Shown here: in pieces, positions 1 through 8,928 of the stretch
Layout: every line of letters begins with the position of its first letter
How positions within the stretch are numbered: position 1 is the first letter of the stretch
Source of the DNA: Pseudomonas panipatensis
Lineage (GTDB): Bacteria; Pseudomonadota; Gammaproteobacteria; Pseudomonadales; Pseudomonadaceae
Assembly (NCBI RefSeq): GCF_900099785.1
Contig: NZ_FNDS01000012.1
Coordinates: forward strand, 1-64,000
Direction: 5' to 3'
Length of the DNA stretch: 64,000 nt
Notes under the pieces: generated by a model
What the model was told of the DNA's origin: nothing
The model's database searches: none
The model's input: only the letters and a program-made list of their open reading frames with translations
Made by a program: the position numbers and the translations under genes

Positions 1-3000
1 TAGGCGATGGCGTTGTCCATCAGGTACTTGAACAGCGCTTCGTCGCTGGCCATGCCGTCGATGAAGCGCTGCCCGGTGCGCGCCACCACGGCCTGCTGGA
101 GCAGGCGCTGTTCATAGAGGCCGTCGCCGAGGCGCTTCTGTGCCCGATCCGGGTCGTAGCCGAGTTGGCCGAGCAGGTAGTCGGAGCTGAGGAAGCTTTT
201 CAGGCTGGTCAGCGCCGGGTTGGTCTCGATCAGGTATTTGTGGCTGTTGTCCGGCACGGCGCTGCTGGGCAGGCCCTGCACGCGAGCGACGTTCAGGGCG
301 CCGCTGGACGGGCCGCTGACGGCGGCCGATGCGACGGGCGCGGAGACCCCATCCGTCTGCCGGTTGCCGACGTCGAGGGCCTGTTGGCGCTGGGCCGCTC
401 CGATGCTCTGGCCGGCGAAGCTCAGCGTTTGGGGGCCTTGCACGCTGCTGGCGCTGCCACCGCTGCCGGACTGGCCGCTGAGGCGGAACAGGCCGTTGCT
501 GCCCGTGGGCAGGCTGAAGCCCGGCAGGGTGATGGGGTTGATCTGCTGTTGGGCGAGGCTCGGCGGCAGTTGCGCGTTGATCGGCACCACGGTGCTGACC
601 GGGCTGGCGCCAACGGCGGTATTGGTGTTCCTTCCGGGATTGATGTAGGTGTAACCGGGGCGCACGACCGTATTGTCGAGGTTGCCACCCACGCGGATGT
701 CGGCGTTGCCTGCGGCCTGGATGACGGCGGCATAGCTCTGGTCACCCGCTGACAGCGTTTCGCTTTTAGCCAGGCTGCTAATTTCGCTCTCGGTGGTGGA
801 GAGGTAGTGCGACAGCGTCGGCTGCAACCCGCTCAGGTTGTTCGGGTCGTAGTCGCTGCTTTCGAACCAGTACTGCCGGGTGAAGTCGTTCGCCGCGTCC
901 TGGTGCACGCCCAGGGTATGCCGGGCGGTCACGTAGACCCGGGTGCTCTGGGTTTCCCCCGGCACCACGCCTTGGTTGCTCAGGCTGTCGACGCTGATCG
1001 ACAGCGCCCCGCCAGCGGCGATGGCGCTGCTCTGGTTGGTCAGTTGGCCACCCAGCAGGCGCATATTGCCGCCGCTGGTCATCTGCGCGGCGGCACCGCC
1101 GCTCACCGTCAGCTTCTCCCGCTGCACCACTTCGAAAATGCCGTTGCGATTGCTGCCTTCGCAATCGCCGACATAGCGGTGATCGCACGCCAGTTCGGTG
1201 ATACGCGCGGTGTAGACCCCCAGGTCGTTGACGCTCAGCCCCTCACGGGTGTTGCTGATACTGGCCGCGCGCAGGCTGAAATCACCCACGCTTTCGAGGC
1301 TGCCGGAGCTGTTGAGCACGCTGCTCGCCCAGTTTCCTTGGTCGTCGGCGGCGAGGTCCAGGGCGCCCAGGCTGTACACATCCGCATAACGGTTGACGAA
1401 GCTGCCCACGCGCAGCGCCATGTCGCCGCCGCTGAAGATCAGACCGTTCTGGTTGAGCAGGTTGGCGGCTTCGATGCGCAGGGCGCCGGCGCTGCCGAGG
1501 GTGCCGTCGTTGTTCAGGCTGGCGGCGCTGAGCTTGAGGTCTGCCGCCGAGGTCAGGCGGCCGCTGTTGTCGAGGCTGCCGCTGCTGCTGACGCTGGTGG
1601 TGCCGCCGCCGGCAAGGCTGGCGTTGGCGCCCAGGCCGATGTAGCCGGCCCCCAGGCTGAGGTTGCCGAGGCTGCTCAGGCGGCCGGTGCCGCTGTAGCG
1701 GCCAGTGAGGTGGAGATCGAGGCGGCCGTCGCTGGCGATCAGGCCGTCGTTGCTCCAGTCGCCGCCGCTGCCGCTGAAGGTCTGCGCCGCGAGCAGTTGG
1801 CCGCCGCTGCCCTGGCTCAGTTGGCTGATGTCCAGGGTCAGATCGCGCGCCTGGATCACTGCGTTGTTGGTCCAACTGGCCGCCTGGTAGCTGAGGCTGC
1901 CGTTGGAGGTGAAGCTGCCGCCGGCAAGGCCGGCTTGGGCCAGGTCGAGGCCGAAGGTGCCGCTGCCGACATGCAGGACGCTGCCGCCGCCGTTCTGCAG
2001 CGAGCCGCTTTGCAGGCTGAAGTCCGAGGTGGCGCCTTCGATCCGGCCGAGGTTGTTGTTCAGCAGGCCGCTGGTGGTGATCTGCATCAGGCTCGGGCTG
2101 GCGCTGCGGGCGAGGCTCGCGGGCGCCTGGCCGAGGGCGCGGATGGCGCCGGCCACGTTGTCGATGCTGGCCGCGCCGAGGGTCAGGGTGTTGCTGGCCT
2201 CGATCAGGCCGGACTGGTTGTTCAGGGCGCCGGCCAGGCCGAAGTCGAGGCTGCCGGCACCGACCTTGCCGCTCTGGTTGAGCAGTTGGTTGCCGCGCAG
2301 GGAAAGCAGGCCGCCGGCATAGAGGCCGCCGTTGCCGTTGTCCAGCGTGGAGGTGACGATCTGGTTGTCGCCGCTGACCGCCGAGAGGTGGCCGTTGCGG
2401 TTGTCGATGCCGCCCGTGGCTTGCACGTCCAGCGCTTGCGCCTGGGTGATGCCGGCGTTGTTGCCGAACCAGCCGCTGACCAGTTTCAGCCAACCGGCGG
2501 CGCTGCTGAGGATGCCGCCGCTGCCGTTGTCGAGGCTGGCCGCCTGCAGGTCGAGGTTGCCAGCCTGGCTGGTGATGCGCCCGCCCTGGTTGGCGGCGGC
2601 GTCCTGGATGCGCAGGGTGGTGTCGAGTTGGCCCTGCAGGGTGCCAGCGGTGTTGTCGAGGCTGGCGGCGCCGATGTCGAGCGTGCCGGCCTTGCTGTAG
2701 ATGAGGCCGTCCTGGCCGTTGAGCAGCGCGCCGCTGAGGGTGAGGCCGAGGCCGTCCTGGCTGGCGACGGTGCCGCCGGCGCCGTTGTCGAAGCGCCCGG
2801 CGAGGACGCTGAGCAAGCCCTGGCTGACCAGTTGGCCGCCGCGGTTGTCGACGCTGCCGGCGCTGAGGTTCAGCGGACCGGCGCTGGCCAGCTTGGAATT
2901 GGCGCCGACGTTGAGCAGCGCGCCGAGCAGTCCCAGGCGCAGGCCGCCCCGGCTGGAGAGGCTGCCACCGCTGTTGTCGAGGAGGGTGGCGTCGAACTGC

Positions 3001-6000
3001 ACGCCGTTGGCGCTGATCTGCCCGCCACGGTTGTCCAGCGCGGCGCCGCTGCCGGTCAGCGCACCCTGGGCGCTGAGCAGGCCGCCATTGCGGTTGTCGA
3101 GGTCGCCGGCCAGGGTCAGGCCGAGGTCGCCCTGGGTGGAGAGGATGCCGTTGGCGTTGTTCAGGCTGGCGGCGGCGAGGGTCACTTTGCCCTGGCTGAC
3201 CAGCGCGCCCTGGTCGTGGTTGTCCAGCGCGCCGCCGAGGCTCAGGTCGAGGCTGCCGTTGCGGCTGGAGAGGGTGCCGCCGGCGCTGTTGTCCAGGCTC
3301 GCGGCGTGGACGCTCAGGCCTTGCCAGCCGGAGAGCAGGCCCTGGTTGGCGTTGCGCAGCGCGGCGGCGCCCAGGGTCAGTTGCCCGGCGCTGATGAGGC
3401 GGCCCTGGTCGCCGTTGTCGAGGGTGCCGCTGGCATTCAGGGCGAAGCCCTGGGCACTGGAGATTTCCCCGCCGCGGTTGTCGAGGTTGCCGAGGCCGTT
3501 GACCTGCAGCGCACCGCCCGCGCTGAGCAGGCCGCCGCGGTTGTCGAAGTCGCCGGGTTGGCCGGCGCTGCCCAGGTCGATACGGACCTTGCCTTCGCCG
3601 ATCAGCTGCGCCTGCTGCTGGATCAGTTTGGCGACCGCCAGTTGCAGGTCGCCCTTGGCCGAGACTTCGCCGCCACCGATGGCTTCGAACTGCCCGGCGT
3701 GCAAGTCGAGCGCGCCCTGGCTGGTGATCAGACCGCCGGGTTGGCCGACGGCGTTGCTGCCGTTGCGCAGATCACCGGCGTGCAGCGTGAGGCCCTGCTG
3801 GCCGCTGAGCACGCCGTCGCGGTTGTCGAGGTTGGCGGTGGTCGCGTCGAGGCGGCCCTGGGCGATGACCTTGCCGTTGCGGTTGTCGGCGTTGCCGGTG
3901 GCCAGCAGCAGGTTGCCGCTGGCGGACAGCAGGCCGCCCTGGTTGTTCAGGCTGGCGCTGCCGACGTCGAGCTGGCCGCCGGCGACCAGTGCGCCATTGC
4001 CACTGTTGTCCAGCGCGCCCTGGCTGCGCACGAGCAGGTCGCCACGGCTGGCGAGGGTGCCGCCCTGGCTGTTATCCAGGCTGGCGGCGTTGACGCTCAG
4101 CCCCTGGCTGCCGGAAAGCACGCCGCCCTGGCTGTTGTTCACCGCCGCGCCTTGCACCTGCAGGCGGTCGGCGGAGAGGATCTTGCCGCCCTGGTTGAGC
4201 AGGTTGCCGGTGGCCAGGGTGAAGGCGCGGTCACTGGAGATTTCGCCGCCGCGGTTGTCGATGCTCCCGGCGTTGCGCAACAGCAGCGCGCCGGGGGTGG
4301 TGATGAGGCCGGCACTGGCGTTGTTCAGAGCGCCGCCCTGCAGGTCGAGGTCGATGCCGGTCTGGCTGACCAGTTGCCCGCCGCCGTGCTGGTCGAGCCC
4401 GCTGACGCGGCCGTCGATGGCGCCGCGCGCGGAGAGGCTACCGCCCTGGCTGTTATCCAGCTGGGCGCTGGCCAGGTGGATGCCGGCATCGGTGACGATA
4501 CGACCGGCCTGGCTGTTGTCGAGCCGCGCGGTCTGCAGCTGGATGTCGCCTGCGGCACTGAGGGTGCCGCCGTGGCTGTTGTCGAGGTCGCCGCTGGCCA
4601 GGTCGATGCCGGCATCGCTGAGCAGCTTGCCGCCCTGGTTGTTCAGCGCCCCGGCGAGGCGGGCGAATAGCGGGCCGGCGGTGGAGAGCACGCCGCCCCC
4701 GTTATTCAGGCTGGCGGCGTTCAGGGTCAGCGACCGCTCACTAAGCACGGCGCCCTGGCCGTGGTTGTCCAGCGCGCCGCTCAGTTGCAGGCGAATGTCG
4801 CCCTGGCTGCTGAGCAGGCCGCCCTGGCTGTTGTCCAGGCTGCCGCCTTGCAGGCTCAGGCCGGCGCGGCCGGACAGGTTGCCCTGGCGATTGACCAGCC
4901 GCTGCACGTCGAGCGTCAGCCCGGCATCGCCGATAAGCTTGCCGCCGCTGTTGTCGAGGCTGTCCGCGCGCACGGCGACGCCAGCCTTGCTGGATATCTC
5001 GCCGCCCTGGTTGAGCAGGTCGCCGCCGTGCAGGGTCACGCCCTGGTTGGCCGCGAGCAGACCGCCGTTGCCGTTGTCGAGTTGGCCGACGGTCAGGTCC
5101 AGCGCGCCCTGGCTGAGCAGTTCCCCGCCCTGCTGTTGCAGGTTGCCGATATCGGCTTGCAGGTTGCCCTTGGCGGCGATCGAGCCTTGGCTGGCGTTGT
5201 TCACCTGGTTGGCGTGCAGTTGCAGGCCGGCGTCGCTGTTGAGGGTGCCGCCCTGGCTGTTGTCGAGCTGGTCGAGGTCCACCTGCACCGCGCCCTTGCC
5301 GCTGACCACGCCCTGGGCGCTGTTGTTCAGGCTGCCGCCGGAGAGGCTCAGGCCGGCATCGCTGAGCAAAGCGCCGCCGCGGTTGTCCAGCGCGCCAGCC
5401 TGAACGCCGAGCGCGCCCTTGGCCGAGAGTAGGCCATTGGCATGGTTGTCCAGCCGCTGGCTGACCTTGGCCTGCAGGGTGCCATTGCTGATCAGGGTGC
5501 CCTGGCCGCTGTTGTCGATGCTCGCGAGGTCGAGGCTCAGCGCCTGGTCGGCAGAGAACAGGCCGAGGCGGTTGTCCAGCGTGCCGCCCGTGACTTGCAG
5601 CGCGGTCGCCACAGCCTTGCCGTTGCGGTTGTCCAGGCGCGCGGCGTTCAGGCTCAGCTGACCGCCGGCCAGCAGGCGGCCCTGGCGGTTGTCCAGGCTG
5701 CCCGTGCTGAGCGCGGTGCTGCTGCCCTTGAGGGTGCCGCCCTGGTTGTCGAGGGTGCCGCCGACGTTCGCCTGCAGGGTGCGGCTGGCGAGCACGGTGC
5801 CAGTGTTACGCACGCCCTGGGCAGTGAGGGTCACGTCGCCCTGGCCGTTGCGGCTGTTGTCCGGGTTGACCCCGGCCTCGATCACCCCGCTGTTGTTGAG
5901 CTGGTTCGCCTGCAGGGCGATGGTCGAGGACGCGGCCAGGCTTTGCGCGTTGCTCAGCGTGCCGCCGGCCTGGATGTTGGCACTGCCGCCGGCATAGACC

Positions 6001-6935
6001 GGGCCGTTCAGTGCCACGTCCTGCCCCTTGAGCGCCAGGTTGCCGCTGGCAGCCGTTTGCGCCAGTTCCAGCTTGCCGTTGGCGTCGATGCGGATGTCGC
6101 CGGCGCTGGCCGCCATGTTCCCCGCCAGGCGCACGCCGACGCCGGCCTCGGTGCCGACCAGGCGGATGGTGTTGGCGTACATGCCGCCCAACGCCGCACT
6201 GTCGATCGCCAGTTGCGGCTTGGCGCTACCGTTGTCCGGCTTGGGCGTGGCGGCCAGGGTTTCGGCATCCACCTGGTTGCGCCCGGCGACCACCGTCAGT
6301 TGCCGGGCATAGAGGTCGGCATTCAGCTTGGCGCTGCGGGTGATCAGCTCGAAGCGGTCGATGTTGCTGGCGTTCAGCCCGGCGCCATCGATGCTGATCG
6401 CGCCGCCATCGACGTCGTAGCCCTGCAAGCGCTCGCCATTGAGGATCGGCTTGCCGGTGGCCAGGGTCGCGCGCGGGGTATTGATGAAGCCGCAGCCGGA
6501 ACAGGTAATCCCGTTCGGATTGGCGACGATGACATGCGCGCCCTGCCCGGCCACCTCGGTGTAGCCCTGCAGGTGCGAAGGGCTGCCGCCGGTGACTTCG
6601 TTGAGGATCTTCTGCGCGGCCTGGCCCTTGAGGTTGGGGTTGCCGACGACGATCCCGCCCAGCTGCGTGGCCTGGGTCTTGCCGGTGGCATTGTTGAGGA
6701 TCAGGCCCTGCGGGCCGACGTTGAAGTCCGAAAATTTATTGTGTGAAAGCCCAGCCCCATTGGGCGTGGCGATATTGACGATGGGCACGCCATTGCCCGC
6801 CGCGCCGATCTGGGTATTGCCGCCAGCCGCAGCATCCACCGCCAATTGCGCCGCCGTGGCGACGATCGGGTTGAGGAACAGAATGCCGGCCAGGGCGCTG
6901 GCGATGGCTTGGAACAGCGGGCGGCGGATATCCAT
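1..6935 (-). CDS. TpsA-type filamentous haemagglutinin / CdiA-like exoprotein, C-terminus beyond left edge
   Basis: Secreted partner of a two-partner secretion system. The frame is open from an ATG at 6935 (GGGAG upstream) to the window edge, about 2311 codons, and I checked its phase near 5000, 3500, 1000 and 1-25. Residues 1-30 look like a signal peptide. The TPS domain follows, with NPNG at about 139-142 and a CSGC pair at about 145-148. From roughly residue 345 to 1880 the protein is an array of about 21-residue haemagglutinin repeats (LDNxxGG...L), giving a 63-base period in DNA. A non-repetitive region has an isolated cysteine pair (CDHRYVGDC, near residue 1915). The end reached here (DYLLGQLGYDP, TGQRFIDG, LMDNA) resembles the pre-toxin half of FHA/CdiA proteins. 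Whether a toxin tip and an immunity gene follow cannot be seen. It lies 137 bases downstream of the lipoprotein trio and on the same strand as tpsB. Confidence 0.93.
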   Translation of the reverse strand, partial: MDIRRPLFQAIASALAGILFLNPIVATAAQLAVDAAAGGNTQIGAAGNGVPIVNIATPNGAGLSHNKFSDFNVGPQGLILNNATGKTQATQLGGIVVGNPNLKGQAAQKILNEVTGGSPSHLQGYTEVAGQGAHVIVANPNGITCSGCGFINTPRATLATGKPILNGERLQGYDVDGGAISIDGAGLNASNIDRFELITRSAKLNADLYARQLTVVAGRNQVDAETLAATPKPDNGSAKPQLAIDSAALGGMYANTIRLVGTEAGVGVRLAGNMAASAGDIRIDANGKLELAQTAASGNLALKGQDVALNGPVYAGGSANIQAGGTLSNAQSLAASSTIALQANQLNNSGVIEAGVNPDNSRNGQGDVTLTAQGVRNTGTVLASRTLQANVGGTLDNQGGTLKGSSTALSTGSLDNRQGRLLAGGQLSLNAARLDNRNGKAVATALQVTGGTLDNRLGLFSADQALSLDLASIDNSGQGTLISNGTLQAKVSQRLDNHANGLLSAKGALGVQAGALDNRGGALLSDAGLSLSGGSLNNSAQGVVSGKGAVQVDLDQLDNSQGGTLNSDAGLQLHANQVNNASQGSIAAKGNLQADIGNLQQQGGELLSQGALDLTVGQLDNGNGGLLAANQGVTLHGGDLLNQGGEISSKAGVAVRADSLDNSGGKLIGDAGLTLDVQRLVNRQGNLSGRAGLSLQGGSLDNSQGGLLSSQGDIRLQLSGALDNHGQGAVLSERSLTLNAASLNNGGGVLSTAGPLFARLAGALNNQGGKLLSDAGIDLASGDLDNSHGGTLSAAGDIQLQTARLDNSQAGRIVTDAGIHLASAQLDNSQGGSLSARGAIDGRVSGLDQHGGGQLVSQTGIDLDLQGGALNNASAGLITTPGALLLRNAGSIDNRGGEISSDRAFTLATGNLLNQGGKILSADRLQVQGAAVNNSQGGVLSGSQGLSVNAASLDNSQGGTLASRGDLLVRSQGALDNSGNGALVAGGQLDVGSASLNNQGGLLSASGNLLLATGNADNRNGKVIAQGRLDATTANLDNRDGVLSGQQGLTLHAGDLRNGSNAVGQPGGLITSQGALDLHAGQFEAIGGGEVSAKGDLQLAVAKLIQQQAQLIGEGKVRIDLGSAGQPGDFDNRGGLLSAGGALQVNGLGNLDNRGGEISSAQGFALNASGTLDNGDQGRLISAGQLTLGAAALRNANQGLLSGWQGLSVHAASLDNSAGGTLSSRNGSLDLSLGGALDNHDQGALVSQGKVTLAAASLNNANGILSTQGDLGLTLAGDLDNRNGGLLSAQGALTGSGAALDNRGGQISANGVQFDATLLDNSGGSLSSRGGLRLGLLGALLNVGANSKLASAGPLNLSAGSVDNRGGQLVSQGLLSVLAGRFDNGAGGTVASQDGLGLTLSGALLNGQDGLIYSKAGTLDIGAASLDNTAGTLQGQLDTTLRIQDAAANQGGRITSQAGNLDLQAASLDNGSGGILSSAAGWLKLVSGWFGNNAGITQAQALDVQATGGIDNRNGHLSAVSGDNQIVTSTLDNGNGGLYAGGLLSLRGNQLLNQSGKVGAGSLDFGLAGALNNQSGLIEASNTLTLGAASIDNVAGAIRALGQAPASLARSASPSLMQITTSGLLNNNLGRIEGATSDFSLQSGSLQNGGGSVLHVGSGTFGLDLAQAGLAGGSFTSNGSLSYQAASWTNNAVIQARDLTLDISQLSQGSGGQLLAAQTFSGSGGDWSNDGLIASDGRLDLHLTGRYSGTGRLSSLGNLSLGAGYIGLGANASLAGGGTTSVSSSGSLDNSGRLTSAADLKLSAASLNNDGTLGSAGALRIEAANLLNQNGLIFSGGDMALRVGSFVNRYADVYSLGALDLAADDQGNWASSVLNSSGSLESVGDFSLRAASISNTREGLSVNDLGVYTARITELACDHRYVGDCEGSNRNGIFEVVQREKLTVSGGAAAQMTSGGNMRLLGGQLTNQSSAIAAGGALSISVDSLSNQGVVPGETQSTRVYVTARHTLGVHQDAANDFTRQYWFESSDYDPNNLSGLQPTLSHYLSTTESEISSLAKSETLSAGDQSYAAVIQAAGNADIRVGGNLDNTVVRPGYTYINPGRNTNTAVGASPVSTVVPINAQLPPSLAQQQINPITLPGFSLPTGSNGLFRLSGQSGSGGSASSVQGPQTLSFAGQSIGAAQRQQALDVGNRQTDGVSAPVASAAVSGPSSGALNVARVQGLPSSAVPDNSHKYLIETNPALTSLKSFLSSDYLLGQLGYDPDRAQKRLGDGLYEQRLLQQAVVARTGQRFIDGMASDEALFKYLMDNAIA

Positions 6936-7072
6936 ATCAAGAAACTCCCAAGAGTTCGGATCGCAGCAAATGTTCGATTCGAAAGTAGGAATGCCCCGAT
7001 GCCAGCGAAGGCTGGCCAAAGCACCGCAACTTCGCCTCATGCCACCAGGCGTGCGGTGCTTCGGGGCAAGGG

Positions 7073-7738
7073 TCAGTCGGTGCCGTATTTCGGCGAACGC
7101 GGCCCGTACAGCAGGCCTGCAGGTTTGCCCGCCGAAAGCAATCGACTTCCGGCCACACCAGCGATGGGATAACCCGCGTCATCCACCGCACTGCTGACGA
7201 TCTGTTTCACTGCGGCAGAGATGAGCAGCCCTACGAGACCAGCGCCGTTATTGTTGTTTTTGCCTTCTTCACTGGAAGCGCTAGCCGATCCAGTCCACAG
7301 AGTGGTCCCAGATTTCAGGTCTACCAGCTTGGCGTTCACTGTGACGATGGTTTCGCTGCTGATCACCATGTAGCGAGTGCCATAGTCCTTGACGGTGATG
7401 TACAGGGCTGCGTCGGCACCGAAGATTTCCTTCAACTTGGCAGTCGACACCTGATGGATATCGCCGGGCGTGGTCAAGCCATTCTGTCGGAAGGTTTCGT
7501 CGACCAGCGCCACCGGCAACACGTAATAACCGGCCTCTGCCAGTGGCATGGTGACCTGCGACAGCATGCTGTAGCTCGCCTTCACATCGGGCGATTCGTT
7601 GAGTGGCGGCAGTACCAGGATGGAGCGCGGATGTGCCTGCTTGAAAGCCGAATAATCAACGGTCTTGGTTGGCGCACAACCGACGACAAAGCTAGCTACC
7701 AGGAGGCCGGCGAACAGTTTCAATAGGCTACGCATCAT
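7073..7738 (-). CDS. DUF799 (GNA1162-like) outer-membrane lipoprotein
   Basis: 221 aa. A signal peptide ends in the lipobox VVGC with lipidated Cys21. The mature part (ILVLPPLNESPDVKASY, then DAALYITVKDYGTRY) matches the DUF799 family, of which Neisseria GNA1162 is the known member. That family has a fold related to TolB/CsgG accessory lipoproteins, and its biochemical role is not settled. The ATG at 7738 overlaps the TGA of the upstream DUF4810 gene (ATGA), which implies translational coupling; a second Met follows directly. It is third of three lipoprotein genes lying between tpsB and tpsA. GC is about 55% in sampled lines, well below the flanking genes. Confidence 0.9.
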   Translation of the reverse strand: MMRSLLKLFAGLLVASFVVGCAPTKTVDYSAFKQAHPRSILVLPPLNESPDVKASYSMLSQVTMPLAEAGYYVLPVALVDETFRQNGLTTPGDIHQVSTAKLKEIFGADAALYITVKDYGTRYMVISSETIVTVNAKLVDLKSGTTLWTGSASASSEEGKNNNNGAGLVGLLISAAVKQIVSSAVDDAGYPIAGVAGSRLLSAGKPAGLLYGPRSPKYGTD

Positions 7739-8103
7739 TTCTTGTCTCCTTCCTTGGCGTTACGCAGGAGAAAATCCATGTACGCGGCCGACTCGGGAAA
7801 CAGAGCCTTTTCAGTCTGGAACTCCTGGAACATCTGGTCGTCCTTGCCGAGATTGGAGTAGAGCAACCCCAGTTGTGCGTGGTAACCGGGCGGAACCACG
7901 CCGTTCTTGGCCTTGATCTTCTGCAAGTCGGCTTCAAGGGCCTCGATTTGTGCCTCCTTGGATTCACCCTTGAAGTACTGATAAACCTGCGGCTGATAGC
8001 CTTCCCACTGATATATCGTCTGCTGCCCCGAGCATCCTGCCAGGGCGAGACTCAGCAGAATTCCACACGACGAGATACGCCCAAATACCGTTTTCCTTTT
8101 CAT
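7735..8103 (-). CDS. DUF4810-family lipoprotein
   Basis: 122 aa small lipoprotein. The signal peptide ends in the lipobox LAGC (Cys24). The mature part has a YQWEGYQPQVYQY segment and a helical C-terminal half that reads like one TPR-like hairpin pair (GYHAQLGLLYSNLG). This pattern is typical of DUF4810 proteins, which usually sit between a CsgG-like and a DUF799 gene, as here. A good Shine-Dalgarno (AAGGAG) precedes the ATG at 8103. It starts 27 bases after the CsgG-like gene and overlaps the DUF799 gene by 4 bases. Function is unknown; the conserved trio suggests a shared envelope complex. Confidence 0.85.
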   Translation of the reverse strand: MKRKTVFGRISSCGILLSLALAGCSGQQTIYQWEGYQPQVYQYFKGESKEAQIEALEADLQKIKAKNGVVPPGYHAQLGLLYSNLGKDDQMFQEFQTEKALFPESAAYMDFLLRNAKEGDKK

Positions 8104-8130
8104 GGCTTACTACTCCTTATCGTTTCGGTA

Positions 8131-8814
8131 TCACTGAATCCGCGGCGTCCAAGCCCCGTTGTCGATGGCATCCACCAACTTATTCACAGCCTCGCGCATA
8201 GCCAGATCTAGTACTTTGCCGTTCAGGGTCGAGTCGTAGCTCGCAGTGCCACCGAAACCAATGATTTCGCGGTTCGACAAAGCGAACTCACCAGCTCCCT
8301 GGGTTGAGTAGACAACCTCGGAGGTCGTGATATTGACGATGTTCAACGCGACCTTGGCGTAGGCCACCTGAGACTTTCCGCGCCCGAGAATGCCGAATAG
8401 CTGACGGTCCCCAACTTCCTTGCGACCGAACTCGGTTACGTCGCCGGTAACGACAAAATCTGCCCCCTTGAGGTGCTGAGCCTGACTCTTGATCGAGGCT
8501 TCCTGCTGGATCTCCTTGAGGTTGTCGCGGTCCAGCACATTGAAGCGATTGGTTTGCTGCAGATGGGTGATGAGAATCGTCTTGGCCTGACCGCCGAGGC
8601 GGTCGACGCCGTCGGAGAAAATCCCGCGCATGTAGCTGGAACGGTTATCGAACTTACCTACGGCAATCGGCGTCCGAGTTCCGCTATAGGGCCGTGCGAC
8701 GCTTTCGACTTGCGGCACCGACAATGCCCTGGACGTTTCCGTAGCGCATCCGGCCAAAGTGGCCAGAGCAATGGCTGTCGTGGCTAACAACATCCCTTTT
8801 TTATGAGCGATCAC
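8131..8814 (-). CDS. CsgG/HfaB-family outer-membrane lipoprotein
   Basis: 227 aa from a GTG start at 8814, chosen because AAGGAG lies 6 bases upstream and the signal peptide follows at once; the longer open frame to 8889 has no such support. Lipobox LAGC gives lipidated Cys23. The body (IAVGKFDNRSSYMRGIFSDG, FVVTGDVTEFG, then a helical C-terminus LAMREAVNKLVDAI) fits the CsgG family, whose members form oligomeric outer-membrane pores (CsgG for curli) or holdfast anchors (HfaB). It is first gene of the lipoprotein trio and starts 114 bases after tpsB. Whether it makes a pore here, and for what cargo, is not shown by the sequence. Confidence 0.88.
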   Translation of the reverse strand: MIAHKKGMLLATTAIALATLAGCATETSRALSVPQVESVARPYSGTRTPIAVGKFDNRSSYMRGIFSDGVDRLGGQAKTILITHLQQTNRFNVLDRDNLKEIQQEASIKSQAQHLKGADFVVTGDVTEFGRKEVGDRQLFGILGRGKSQVAYAKVALNIVNITTSEVVYSTQGAGEFALSNREIIGFGGTASYDSTLNGKVLDLAMREAVNKLVDAIDNGAWTPRIQ

Positions 8815-8928
8815 ATTGAACTCCTTGAGTGATTGCGCAGACCGCCTAGGCGGCATTGGTGGAACTGAAAGCAACCTGCTGCTCTGCACCTACGGATGGG
8901 TATTCACCTGCCGTAACCTGGGGCCGAA

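Noticed and set aside
807..4670. A 1287-codon open frame on the plus strand, antisense to tpsA
   Set aside because: It arises because the 63-base repeats of tpsA lack stops on the opposite strand. The translation is low-complexity Ala/Val/Gly/Gln with no domain, and the minus frame carries the TPS and repeat motifs.
2701..5403. A 900-codon Pro/Ser/Arg/Leu-rich plus-strand frame
   Set aside because: Another repeat shadow of tpsA in a different frame; no start context or family features.
1300..5900. Tandem repeats that could suggest a CRISPR array or satellite DNA
   Set aside because: The period is 63 bases, imperfect, in frame and coding for haemagglutinin repeats; there are no unique spacers between identical repeats.
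8815..8889. An N-terminal extension of the CsgG-like lipoprotein to 8889
   Set aside because: It would put 25 residues before the signal peptide and lacks a ribosome site; the GTG at 8814 has AAGGAG in place.
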